A DNA stretch of 64,000 bases from Streptomyces smyrnaeus. Its GTDB lineage: Bacteria; Actinomycetota; Actinomycetes; Streptomycetales; Streptomycetaceae. The notes beneath the pieces are model-generated. The model did not search any database and was not told where the DNA came from. It saw only the letters and a program-made list of their open reading frames with translations. The stretch covers positions 248,001 to 312,000 of the forward strand of contig NZ_JAFFZM010000001.1 of the NCBI RefSeq assembly GCF_017676345.1, given 5' to 3'. The position numbers and the translations under genes were made by a program. Each line of letters opens with the position of its first letter. The stretch's first letter is position 1. This document shows positions 8,611-17,357 of this stretch, in pieces.

Positions 8611-10125
8611 ATGCTGTCGTTCGCCACGGACGTTCCCGCGCTGCTGCTGCGTCTCGATCCGAACCCGTACCACCACGGCACCCTGGGCGCCGCCCGGTCG
8701 CTGGGGCGTGCGGGGATCGAGGTGCACGCCCTGCTCGGCTCCGCGCGCGGCCCGGTGGGCAGGTCCCGCTTCCTGCACCGGGTGCACACCCCGCCGCGTA
8801 CCGCGACCGGCCGCCCCGGCGGCCCGGACCGCTCGACGGCGCACGGCGCGCTGCCCGACGCGGCGCTGGAGCGCCTGCTCCTCGACGTCTCGGCCAGGAT
8901 CGGCAGACCGGCCGTGCTCGTTCCGCTGGACGACCACGGCGCGATCGCCACGGCCCGCCTCGCGCCCCGGCTCGCCGGACGCTATCTGCTGCCCGCCGTG
9001 GACCCCGGACTGCCCGCACGGCTGGCGGACAAGGCGGAGCTGGGTGCGGTCTGCGCCGGCGCCGGAGTCGCGCACCCCACCACCGTGCTGCCCGGCAGCG
9101 CGCGCGAGGCGGGCCGCGCGGCGGCGGCACTGGGCCTGCCGGTGGTGGCCAAGTGGAGCCGCCCCTGGCTGCTGCCACCCGGCCTGCGCAGCACCGCGCT
9201 GGTCCGTACGGAGACGGAGGCGGCGCGCCTGTTCGCCCGGACCCGGGAGGCGGGCAGCGCCCTGCTGTTGCAGCGACGGCTGCCGGACTCGGCGGGGGCC
9301 GACTGGTTCTTCCACGGGTACGCGGCCGACGGCGGCCGGTTCCTGATCGGTGGCGCCGGGCGCAAGGACCGCTCCTGGCCGCCGCACACGGGTCTGACAG
9401 CGGTCGGCAGCCGACTGCCCAACCCACCCGTCGAACAGGCCGCCGCCCGCCTGGCGGCAGCCCTGGACTACCGCGGCATCCTCGATCTCGACTTCCGGTT
9501 CGACCCGGCGACGGGCGTCCCCCACCTGGTGGACTTCAACCCGCGCCCCGGCGCGCAGTTCCGGCTCTTCACCGACGGCGCGGGGCTGGACGTGGTACGG
9601 GCCCAGCATCTGCATCTGACCGGGCGTGCCGTACCGGGGGCGCCACCCGGCCACGGCCCCGGGGAGCCGCACGACGGTACGGGCCGGGTCTACGTCGTGG
9701 AGAACTACGCGCTGCTGTCCGCGCTGCTGGGCCCGCGTCCGCCCGGCCCCGCGGATGGGGGCGCGGGCGTTGCGAACCTGGAGCGCGGACCGGTGGCGCG
9801 CGGACCGGTGGAGCGCGCCTGGTTCGCCGCCGACGATCCGCTGCCCGGCCTCGCGATGGCGGCGGGCTGGCTGATGCGCTGCCTGGTCAAGGGAGTTCGT
9901 CCCAGCTGTCCGAGTGAGCGGCTGCGGGCCCGCGCCGCGAGGGCCGTACGCGGACGTGCGGTCGCCCCGCCGCCCCCCACCGCCGCGGGCGCCGCCCGCA
10001 CCGCGCCCCCCGCTGCCCTCCCGTCTCCCGCACCCGAAGCGGAGAGCCCGGCACCCGTGCAGCCCGCACCGAACACACAGCCCACACCGCACACAGAGAG
10101 AAGGAACCCATGTACGACCTCGTAG
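8611..10125 (+). CDS. ATP-grasp family carboxylate-amine ligase-like enzyme
   Basis: 504 residues. The N-terminal part has LLLRLDPNPYHHGTLGAARSL (a pre-ATP-grasp Rossmann-like start), the ATP-binding Lys in VVAKWSRPW near residue 180, and the metal-binding end of the fold in LDLDFRFDPATG and VDFNPRPGAQF near residues 291-316. Enzymes of this group join a carboxylate to an amine through an acyl phosphate. A Pro/Ala-rich tail of about 60 residues follows. It overlaps the following flavoprotein gene by 16 bp, so the two are probably co-translated. Substrates are not identifiable from sequence; location suggests tailoring of the polysaccharide or a linked amino acid. Confidence 0.75.
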   Translation: MLSFATDVPALLLRLDPNPYHHGTLGAARSLGRAGIEVHALLGSARGPVGRSRFLHRVHTPPRTATGRPGGPDRSTAHGALPDAALERLLLDVSARIGRPAVLVPLDDHGAIATARLAPRLAGRYLLPAVDPGLPARLADKAELGAVCAGAGVAHPTTVLPGSAREAGRAAAALGLPVVAKWSRPWLLPPGLRSTALVRTETEAARLFARTREAGSALLLQRRLPDSAGADWFFHGYAADGGRFLIGGAGRKDRSWPPHTGLTAVGSRLPNPPVEQAAARLAAALDYRGILDLDFRFDPATGVPHLVDFNPRPGAQFRLFTDGAGLDVVRAQHLHLTGRAVPGAPPGHGPGEPHDGTGRVYVVENYALLSALLGPRPPGPADGGAGVANLERGPVARGPVERAWFAADDPLPGLAMAAGWLMRCLVKGVRPSCPSERLRARAARAVRGRAVAPPPPTAAGAARTAPPAALPSPAPEAESPAPVQPAPNTQPTPHTERRNPCTTS

Positions 10126-11477
10126 TGGTGGGCGCCGGCCCCTACGGACTGTCCATCGCCTCGCACGCCGCCGCCGCGGGACTGCGCCTGCGCGTGCTCG
10201 GCAGGCCGATGGCCTCCTGGCGGGACCACATGCCGCGCGGCATGTTCCTCAAGTCGGAGCCGAGCGCCTCCGCCCTGTCCGACCCGGAGGGCGCCCACAC
10301 CCTGGCCGCCTACTGTGCCGACCGCGGCATCGAGGTGGGGCACGGCCGGCCGCTGCCGCTGGACACCTTCACCGAGTACGGCACCTGGTTCGGCAGACAT
10401 GCCGCGCCGGCGGCCGAGGAACTGACCGTCACCCGCGTGGCGCCGCACCCCTCCGGCTTCCGTGTCCACACCGCGCAGGGCGAGCAGCTGACGACACGGG
10501 CCGTCGCACTGGCGATCGGGGTGCTGCCGTTCGCGCACCGGCCGGCGACGCTGCGCGGGCTGCCCCGCGAGCTGGCCTCCCACAGCACGCACCACCGCGA
10601 TCTGAGCCGGTTCCGGGGCAAGGACGTCACGGTCGTCGGCGCCGGGCAGGCGGCGCTGGAGACCGCGGCGCTGCTGGCGGAGGAGGGCGCGGAGCCCCGG
10701 GTGGTGGCCCGAGCCCCCCGCCTGCGCTGGAACACGCCACCCAAGCCGCTCCACCGCGGCAGGCTCAGCTCGCTGCTCGACCCGCACAGCGCGCTGGGCA
10801 CCGGATGGCCGAGCTGGATGTGGTCGCGGCAGCCGGGCGCGGTGCGGCGACTGCCCGCTGCGCTACGGCTGCACATCGCCCGGCACGCCCTCGGCCCCGC
10901 GGGCGCCTGGTGGCTGCGGGAGCGGTTCGAGCCGAGGGTGCCGACGCTGCTGGGGCACACCATCACAGCGGCGGACCGCACCGCAGGCGGTGTCCGCCCG
11001 GTCGGCGGCGGGCCCGCCGAGCGGGTGCGGCTGTGGCTGCGGGCGGCGGACGGTACGGCGCGGACGCTGGAGACCGACCATGTGGTGGCCGCGACCGGCT
11101 TCGTCCCCGACCTGTTCCGGCTCGGGCTGCTGGACTCCACGCTGCGGGAGACGCTGCGCCGGGTCGGTGACAGCGGTGCGCCCTGGCTGACGCGGGATTT
11201 CGAGTCCTCCCACCCGGGGCTGTTCTTCGCGGGGCTGTTGACGGCGCCGTCGTTCGGCCCGGCGATGCGCTTCGTGCACGGCGCCACCTTCACCGCGCCC
11301 CGCCTGGTGGAGGGGGTGTGCCGTCATGTGGTGGCACGGCGGGGCGCCCAGCTGCCCGGTGCGGCCCGCCCCGTACCGGAGGAGTCCCCCAGGGTGGCGG
11401 TGCCGCGGTCCGCCACCCGTCAGCCCGCCACCGAGGGGGCCGAGGTGGCGGGCAGCGGGGTGAAGGCGGCGCGGTGA
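10110..11477 (+). CDS. FAD-dependent NAD(P)-binding oxidoreductase (monooxygenase-like)
   Basis: 455 residues with two dinucleotide folds: FAD motif GAGPYG at residues 8-13 and a second motif GAGQAALE near 177, plus the ATGF motif near 328 typical of flavin-containing and N-hydroxylating monooxygenases. SEPSASALSDPEG resembles the FLKS-type segment of that group. It overlaps the ATP-grasp gene by 16 bp and ends 10 bp from the opposed GH31 gene. A role with the ATP-grasp enzyme in oxidising an amine or amino acid precursor is an inference; a plain oxidoreductase is equally possible. Confidence 0.75.
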   Translation: MYDLVVVGAGPYGLSIASHAAAAGLRLRVLGRPMASWRDHMPRGMFLKSEPSASALSDPEGAHTLAAYCADRGIEVGHGRPLPLDTFTEYGTWFGRHAAPAAEELTVTRVAPHPSGFRVHTAQGEQLTTRAVALAIGVLPFAHRPATLRGLPRELASHSTHHRDLSRFRGKDVTVVGAGQAALETAALLAEEGAEPRVVARAPRLRWNTPPKPLHRGRLSSLLDPHSALGTGWPSWMWSRQPGAVRRLPAALRLHIARHALGPAGAWWLRERFEPRVPTLLGHTITAADRTAGGVRPVGGGPAERVRLWLRAADGTARTLETDHVVAATGFVPDLFRLGLLDSTLRETLRRVGDSGAPWLTRDFESSHPGLFFAGLLTAPSFGPAMRFVHGATFTAPRLVEGVCRHVVARRGAQLPGAARPVPEESPRVAVPRSATRQPATEGAEVAGSGVKAAR

Positions 11478-11487
11478 CCCGGTCCGG

Positions 11488-13908
11488 CTAGTCCCCGCCC
11501 TCCTCCTGGGTGAGCAGCGCGGTCAGCTCCGCCGTACCCGGCCCGGCCGTCAGCAGGGTGCCGCGGGCGGTGTGTTCGGCCGTCACACCGGCTCCGTCCG
11601 CCGCGTCGGCACGGACCCCCTCCAGCAGGAGGTGCCAGGGGCCGGGCGCGCCGATGGCCTCGACGGTGACGCGCCGCCCGTGCCGGCGGGTGCGGAAGAC
11701 GGCGTCGGGGGCGTCTCCTTCGGCCTCCGGCCGGGAGGTGCCCCCGGGAAGGCGCGGTACCCGGGTGGTCACCGTGGCGCCGTCGCGCAGAGCGTGGGCG
11801 CGCAGCGTGACCCCGTGCGCCCAGTCGTAGTCGGCGCGCTCGTCCCGCTCGCCGTACGGGAGCACCGCTCCGGGGCGGACCAGCAGCGGCAGGCTCTCGA
11901 AGCCGTACCGCTCGCGCCGCCAGCCCGGCCCGGTCACCCGCTCGCCGGACAGCAGATGGGTCCACTCGCCGTCCGGTACGTAGTACTCGACGCTGCCGTC
12001 GGCGGCGAAGACGGGGGCCACCAGCAGATCGTCGCCGAGCATGTACTGGCGATCGAGGGTGTGGCAGGCCGGGTCGTCGGGGAACTCCAGCAGCATGGCG
12101 CGCATCACCGGGGTGCCGCTTTCGGCGGCCTGCCGCGCCGCGCGGTACAGGTAGGGCATCAGCCGGTGCTTGAGCCGGGTGAAGGCGCGGGTGACGGCGA
12201 CGGCTCCGCCCTCGTCCCGGGCCTCTTCGTCTCCGTCCTCGAAGGCCCACGGCACCCGGTAGGAGGTGCTGCCGTGCAGCCGGCTGTGCGAGGAGAGCAG
12301 CCCGAACTGGACCCAGCGTTTGAACAGGGCGGGGTCGGGGTCGCCTTCGAAGCCGCCGATGTCGTGGCTCCAGAAGCCGAACCCGGACAGGCCCAGGGAG
12401 AGGCCGCCGCGCAGCGATTCGGCCATCGCCCCGAACGTGGACTCGCAGTCGCCGCCCCAGTGGACCGGGTACTGCTGGCCGCCCGCGGTGGCGGAGCGGG
12501 CGAAGACCACGGCCTCGCCCTGGCCGCGTTCCTCGGTGAGGGTCTCGAAGACGGTGCGGTTGAACAGCTGCGTGTAGTAGTTGTGCATCCTCTCCGGGTC
12601 GGAGCCGTCGTGCCAGACGACGTCGGTGGGCACGCGCTCGCCGAAGTCGGTCTTGAAGCAGTCGACGCCCTGGCCGAGCAGACCGCGCAGCTTGTCGGCG
12701 TACCAGGCCCGCGCCCGGGGGGAGGTGAAGTCGACCAGGCCCATGCCCGCCTGCCACATGTCCCACTGCCATACGCTGCCGTCCGGCCGCCGGACGAGGT
12801 GGCCGAGCCGGGCCGCCTCGTCGAACAGCGGGGACTTTTGCGCGATGTAGGGGTTGATCCACACGCAGATCCTCAGGTCCCCTGGCCCGTTGCTCTCCTT
12901 GAGCCGCCGCAGCATCCCTTCCGGATCGGGGAAGACGTCCGGGTCCCAGGTGAAGTCGCACCACTGGTAGGCGCGCATCCAGAAGCAGTCGAAGTGGAAG
13001 ACGCCCAGCGGGATGTCGCGCTCGGCCATGCCGCGCACGAAGCCGCTGACGGTCTCCTCGTCGTAGGCGGTGGTGAACGACGTGGACAGCCACAGCCCGA
13101 ACGACCAGGCAGGGGGCAGCGGCGGGCGGCCGGTGAGCGCCGTGTAGCGGGCGAGGATCTCCTTGGGCGTGGGGCCGTGGACGATGTAGTACTCCAGCGT
13201 CTGGTCCTCGACGCTGAACTGGACCTGGCCCACGGCCTCGGAGCCGACCTCGTAGGACACCTTGCCGGGGTGGTTGACGAAGACGCCGTAGCCGCGGTTG
13301 GTGAGGTGGAAGGGGACGTTCTTGTAGGCCTGTTCGCTGGCGGTGCCGCCGTCCGCCTGCCAGATGTCGACGCTCTGTCCGTTGCGCACGAACGGGGTGA
13401 AGCGCTCGCCGAGCCCGTAGACGAGTTCGCCGACGCCCAGGGAGAGCTGGGCGAGGGAGTGGTGGGCGCCGTCGGGGGTCGTGGCGTAGCCGGTGCCGCG
13501 CGCCTCGACACGGGTGAGGGTGCGGCCGTCGGTGGTGAACTCCAGCCGGTACGGCCCCGAGGTGTCGACCCGCAGCGACAGACCGCCGCTGGTCAGTTCG
13601 AGCAGGCTGCCGTCCCGGGTGACCTTCCCCGCCGCCGCGTCGCCCGGGGCGGAGCCCAGGGCGAAGTGCGGGCCGCTGTCGACGGTGCCGGCGTGGTGGG
13701 TGGCGCGGACACCGATCACCCCTTCGGCGGGTGAGAAGCATTCGACGGTCAGCAGGGGCCCGTTGAGGGTGTCGCCCCGGCGCCGGATGTGCCGTACGGG
13801 TGCGTAGAGGGTGAAGCGGTCGTCGTTGACGCGGGTGTCGGCGATCTCGGTGGCGTACGACGCCTGGACGCCGTCGCGCATCAGCCAGTAGCCGTCGGTG
13901 AACTTCAT
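11488..13908 (-). CDS. yicI: Alpha-xylosidase, GH31 (YicI-like)
   Basis: 806 residues. The sequence follows E. coli YicI closely: FDCFWMRAYQWCDFTWDPDVFPDPEGM in the barrel, nucleophile Asp421 in KTDFGE and acid/base Asp487 in HWGGDC. The 66-residue gap between them equals the spacing I recall for YicI (416 and 482). YicI-type enzymes release alpha-1,6-xylose from xyloglucan oligosaccharides and isoprimeverose. There is no signal peptide, so it acts in the cytoplasm on imported sugar. The ATG at 13908 overlaps the GH1 stop by ATGA, making it the last gene of the operon. Family call is strong; substrate is inferred from YicI likeness and neighbours. Confidence 0.9.
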   Translation of the reverse strand: MKFTDGYWLMRDGVQASYATEIADTRVNDDRFTLYAPVRHIRRRGDTLNGPLLTVECFSPAEGVIGVRATHHAGTVDSGPHFALGSAPGDAAAGKVTRDGSLLELTSGGLSLRVDTSGPYRLEFTTDGRTLTRVEARGTGYATTPDGAHHSLAQLSLGVGELVYGLGERFTPFVRNGQSVDIWQADGGTASEQAYKNVPFHLTNRGYGVFVNHPGKVSYEVGSEAVGQVQFSVEDQTLEYYIVHGPTPKEILARYTALTGRPPLPPAWSFGLWLSTSFTTAYDEETVSGFVRGMAERDIPLGVFHFDCFWMRAYQWCDFTWDPDVFPDPEGMLRRLKESNGPGDLRICVWINPYIAQKSPLFDEAARLGHLVRRPDGSVWQWDMWQAGMGLVDFTSPRARAWYADKLRGLLGQGVDCFKTDFGERVPTDVVWHDGSDPERMHNYYTQLFNRTVFETLTEERGQGEAVVFARSATAGGQQYPVHWGGDCESTFGAMAESLRGGLSLGLSGFGFWSHDIGGFEGDPDPALFKRWVQFGLLSSHSRLHGSTSYRVPWAFEDGDEEARDEGGAVAVTRAFTRLKHRLMPYLYRAARQAAESGTPVMRAMLLEFPDDPACHTLDRQYMLGDDLLVAPVFAADGSVEYYVPDGEWTHLLSGERVTGPGWRRERYGFESLPLLVRPGAVLPYGERDERADYDWAHGVTLRAHALRDGATVTTRVPRLPGGTSRPEAEGDAPDAVFRTRRHGRRVTVEAIGAPGPWHLLLEGVRADAADGAGVTAEHTARGTLLTAGPGTAELTALLTQEEGGD

Positions 13909-15368
13909 CGGGCGGCCTGCTCTCCGGTGTGCGGTGCGGTGGGTGCGGGGTGCTGTGCGTGGTACCGCCGGTGGGCCGCGATCAGATCGCGGTACCAGTG
14001 GTAGCTGTCCTTGGGGATCCGCCGCTGTGTGGCGTAGTCGACCCGGACGATGCCGAAACGCTGGCCGTAGCCACGCGCCCATTCGAAGTTGTCCAGCAGC
14101 GACCACACGTAGTAGCCGCGTACGTCGACACCGGCGCGCACCGCGTCCGCCACGGCGGCCAGGTGGTCGCGCAGATACCCGACCCGGTCGCTGTCGTGCA
14201 CCCGCCCGTCGGGAGTGACGGTGTCGGTCTCGGCGGAGCCGTTCTCGGTGATCAGCAGCGGTGGCAGCGAGGGATAGCGCGCGGTCAGATCAGTCAGCAG
14301 ATCGGTGAAGGTCCGCGGATCGACGGGCCAGCCCATGGTGGTGTGCCGTACGTCGTCGCGGGCGCACTCGGCGACACGGATGTCGGTGGCCGTACGGGTC
14401 ACCGGGTCGGGGTCGCGGTAGGGCGCCTCGGTGACGGTGATCGGGCGGTAGTAGTTGATGCCGAGGAAGTCCAGCGGGGCGCCGATCAGCTCCAGGTCGC
14501 CCTCCCGGCGCCAGGAGCCGTCGGCCTGAGGGCCCCAGGTCTCCGCCTCGCCGCGCGGATAGCGTCCGGCGAACAGCGGATCGAACCACGTCTCGTTGTG
14601 CAGGGTCTCGGCGCGCCGCACGGCTGCCGCGTCGGCCGGGGTGTCGTCGGCCGGCAGCAGCCGGTCGGGGTTGAGGGTGATGCCGACCTGCCGGACGCCT
14701 GCCGCGCGCAGGGCGCGTACGGCCAGTCCGTGCCCCAGCAGCAGATGGTGCGCGGCGGCCAGGGCGCCGCGCCCCTCCTGTGCGCCCGGTGCGTGCCGGC
14801 CGGTGGCATAGCCGAGGAAGGCGCTGCAGAACGGCTCGTTGAGGGTGATCCAGCGCGGTATCCGGTCCCCGAGCCGGGCGGCGACCAGCGCCGTGTACTC
14901 GGCGAACCGCTCCGCCGTCTCCCGCAGCCGCCAGCCGCCCCGGTCCTCCAGCGCCTGCGGCAGGTCCCAGTGGTAGAGGGTGGCCGCCGGGCTGATGCCC
15001 GCGGCGAGCAGTTCGTCGGTGAGCCGGTCGTAGAAGTCGAGGCCGCGCCCGTTCGCGGGGCCGGCCCCGGTGGGCTGGACACGCGGCCAGGCGACGGAGA
15101 AGCGGTAGCTGTCCACCCCCAGCTCCCGCAGCAGCGCGATGTCCTCGGGGTAGCGGTGGTAGTGGTCGCAGGCGACGTCACCGGTGGCGGCGCCCTCGAT
15201 ACGGCCGGGTTCACGGCAGTAGGTGTCCCAGATGGAGGGTCCGCGCCCGTCCTCGTCGTGGGCGCCCTCGATCTGGTAGGCGGCGGTGGCGGCCCCGAAG
15301 ACGAATGCGGCGGGGAGCCCGGGGAGGGGCGGAACGGGCACAGGGGTGCCCGGGGAGGGAGAACTCAT
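13905..15368 (-). CDS. Beta-glucosidase, GH1
   Basis: 487 residues, full-length GH1 barrel. Signatures: FVFGAATAAYQIEGA near the N-terminus, acid/base Glu178 in TLNEPF and nucleophile Glu375 in ITENGS, with WSLLDNFEWARGY near the C-terminus. It cleaves beta-linked glucosides in the cytoplasm; no signal peptide is seen. It lies after the permease genes and is coupled to the alpha-xylosidase by a 4-bp overlap, so the two would act together: xylosidase exposes glucose, the GH1 enzyme removes it. A short non-coding stretch with hairpins separates it from the permease gene. Confidence 0.92.
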   Translation of the reverse strand: MSSPSPGTPVPVPPLPGLPAAFVFGAATAAYQIEGAHDEDGRGPSIWDTYCREPGRIEGAATGDVACDHYHRYPEDIALLRELGVDSYRFSVAWPRVQPTGAGPANGRGLDFYDRLTDELLAAGISPAATLYHWDLPQALEDRGGWRLRETAERFAEYTALVAARLGDRIPRWITLNEPFCSAFLGYATGRHAPGAQEGRGALAAAHHLLLGHGLAVRALRAAGVRQVGITLNPDRLLPADDTPADAAAVRRAETLHNETWFDPLFAGRYPRGEAETWGPQADGSWRREGDLELIGAPLDFLGINYYRPITVTEAPYRDPDPVTRTATDIRVAECARDDVRHTTMGWPVDPRTFTDLLTDLTARYPSLPPLLITENGSAETDTVTPDGRVHDSDRVGYLRDHLAAVADAVRAGVDVRGYYVWSLLDNFEWARGYGQRFGIVRVDYATQRRIPKDSYHWYRDLIAAHRRYHAQHPAPTAPHTGEQAAR

Positions 15369-15395
15369 CGGTGAACAGCCTCACTTGCTCTTGCC

Positions 15396-15449
15396 GCGGG
15401 AGATTTCTTCCCGCTGGAGGGGACCTCTTCCCGCCGCGACGGCGGGAAG
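15396..15449 (-). terminator. Two hairpins between permease and GH1 genes
   Basis: Two inverted repeats lie in the 132-bp gap inside the operon: a 6-bp stem (GCGGGA/TCCCGC, 15396-15414) and a perfect 10-bp stem with 3-nt loop (CTTCCCGCCG-CGA-CGGCGGGAAG, 15427-15449). Placed after the transporter genes and before GH1, they could be an attenuating terminator or mRNA-stabilising hairpin giving more transporter than enzyme transcript. Confidence 0.5.
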
Positions 15450-15500
15450 CTCGACGGCGTGTGTGCGGCGGCGCTCCGCTGCGGCCACCGGGCCCAATGG

Positions 15501-16376
15501 CTATTTGACGGACCCGCCGGTGATTCCGGCGGCGATGTACTTCTGCGCGACGACCAGCAGCACGGCCGCCGGTACGGCGGACAGCACGGCGGTGGCCATG
15601 ACGGCTCCCCAGTCGCTGACGTGGGCGCCCACGAACTGGTAGATGCCGAGCGTCACCGGCTTGACGTCGTCGGTGGTGTTGAGGGTGAGCGCGAACATGA
15701 AGTCCGACCAGGCGAACAGGAAGGTGAACAGCCCGGCGGTGATGAGGGCGTTGCGGCTCATCGGCAGGACGACGCGGACGAACGCGGTGAATCTGTTCGC
15801 GCCGTCCACCAAGGCGGCCTCCACCACCTCGGTGGGGATGGAGACCATGAACGCGCGCAGCAGCACGATGGAGAACGGCAGCCCCAGCGAGGCGTCGGCG
15901 AGGATCAGTCCGAGGTAGGAGTTGACCAGCCGCAGCTCCGCGTAGGCGCTGTAGAGCGCGTTGGCGATGACGATGCCCGGCACCATCTGGGTGATGAGGG
16001 TGGTGAAGACGATGGTGCGGCCACCGCGCAGCGAGAACTGCGCCAGCCCGTAGGCGGCGGGCGCGGCCAGCGCGAGGCACACCGCGACCGCCCCCAGCGC
16101 GACGGCGAGGCTGGTGACCAGGGAGCGGCCCTGGCTGTCCAGCGCCGCACGGAAGCTGTCGAGCCCCGGCGAGGTGGGGAACCAGTCCACATCGAGACCG
16201 GAGGACGGCTGCAGCGCCGTGACCAGCATCCAGTAGACGGGGAAGAGCAGTACGGCCAGGATCAGCAGCGCGGCGGCGGTGTTCCAGGCGCCACGCATCC
16301 GGCGGGCGGTCGTCGGGGCCGTGGTGGGGGCCGTGCGGGATCCGCGCGGTGCGGCGGAGGCGGTTGTCGGGGGCAT
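15501..16376 (-). CDS. Sugar ABC transporter permease (MalG/CUT1 type)
   Basis: 291 residues with six membrane segments and the EAA loop near EVVEAALVDGANRFTAFVRVVLPM, the site that contacts the ATPase. The sequence ends GITGGSVK, a usual MalG-type C-terminus. The ATG at 16376 is preceded by GGAAGTGAG; an alternative GTG at 16385 overlaps the upstream permease stop as GTGA. It pairs with the permease gene directly upstream and the lipoprotein binding protein. No ATPase gene is in the cluster. Confidence 0.92.
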   Translation of the reverse strand: MPPTTASAAPRGSRTAPTTAPTTARRMRGAWNTAAALLILAVLLFPVYWMLVTALQPSSGLDVDWFPTSPGLDSFRAALDSQGRSLVTSLAVALGAVAVCLALAAPAAYGLAQFSLRGGRTIVFTTLITQMVPGIVIANALYSAYAELRLVNSYLGLILADASLGLPFSIVLLRAFMVSIPTEVVEAALVDGANRFTAFVRVVLPMSRNALITAGLFTFLFAWSDFMFALTLNTTDDVKPVTLGIYQFVGAHVSDWGAVMATAVLSAVPAAVLLVVAQKYIAAGITGGSVK

Positions 16377-16381
16377 CGTGC

Positions 16382-17347
16382 TCACTTCCCGTTGCCGAAG
16401 TCGGCGCGGTTGGCGCGCAGGTAGAGCACCGCGAAGACCGCGCTGATCAGGATGAGGACATTGCCGACCACGGCGCCCTGGCCGAAGTCCAGGCGCAGGA
16501 ACGACATCTGGTAGGTGACGGTGCCCAGGGTCTGGGTGGCGTCGGCGGGGCCGCCCGAGGTGAGGGCGAGGATCAGGTCGAGGATCTTGACCGTCGACAT
16601 GAAGCCGAGGACGAGGACGACGGTGATCACGGGCCGCAGCATCGGCAGCGTGACGGAGCGGAAGACCCGCCAGGGCCCGGCGCCGTCCAGCGAGGCCGCC
16701 TCGTACAGATCCCGGGGGATCTCCTGGAGGCCGCCGTAGAGAATGACCATGTTGAACGGAATGCCGATCCAGATGTTGACCAGCACCGCCGACAGCAGCG
16801 CCACATCGGGGCTGCTCAGCCAGGGCACGCCGCCGTCGGTCAGGCCCAGCGTCTGCAGTGCGGCGTTGAGGACGCCGTGCTCCTGGTCGAGGATGCGCCG
16901 CCACACCACGGCGGCCACCACCATCGGCACCAGCCACGGGAGCAGCAGTACGGCCCGTACGAAGCGGGAGAGACGGAAGCGGCGGGAGAAGAAGACGGCC
17001 AGCGCCAGCCCCAGGGTGAACTGACCCAGCAGCGAACCCACTGTGAACAGGGCCGTGTGCCACAGCGCGTCGGTGAACAGCGGATCGGAGAAGACCGCCC
17101 GCCAGTTGTCGAGCCCGTTGAAGGGGGCCTCGCCGGTGAAGTAGGTGGTGGGCGTGTAGTGCTGGAAGCTCATCAGCACGTTGCGCACCAGCGGGTATCC
17201 GAAGAACGCGGCCATGTAGAGCAGCGCGGGCGCGATGAACAGCCAGCGCAGCAGCGCGGTGCGCCGTCTTGAGGACCGGCCCGGGGCCGGGGCCCGGGAG
17301 GCGTTCGCGGGCGGCGTGGTCACGGAAGGGGCTGTGGCGGTACTCAT
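16382..17347 (-). CDS. Sugar ABC transporter permease (MalF/CUT1 type)
   Basis: 321 residues. About 30 cytoplasmic N-terminal residues rich in Thr/Ala/Arg are followed by six membrane segments; the EAA loop reads DLYEAASLDGAGPWRVFRSVTLPML. It is the first of two permeases and lies 10 bp after the binding-protein gene, with the next permease starting at or just after its stop. It imports an oligosaccharide delivered by the lipoprotein, most likely a beta-glucoside or xyloglucan fragment given the GH3, GH1 and GH31 enzymes in the operon. Confidence 0.92.
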   Translation of the reverse strand: MSTATAPSVTTPPANASRAPAPGRSSRRRTALLRWLFIAPALLYMAAFFGYPLVRNVLMSFQHYTPTTYFTGEAPFNGLDNWRAVFSDPLFTDALWHTALFTVGSLLGQFTLGLALAVFFSRRFRLSRFVRAVLLLPWLVPMVVAAVVWRRILDQEHGVLNAALQTLGLTDGGVPWLSSPDVALLSAVLVNIWIGIPFNMVILYGGLQEIPRDLYEAASLDGAGPWRVFRSVTLPMLRPVITVVLVLGFMSTVKILDLILALTSGGPADATQTLGTVTYQMSFLRLDFGQGAVVGNVLILISAVFAVLYLRANRADFGNGK

Positions 17348-17357
17348 GATGGGCTCC

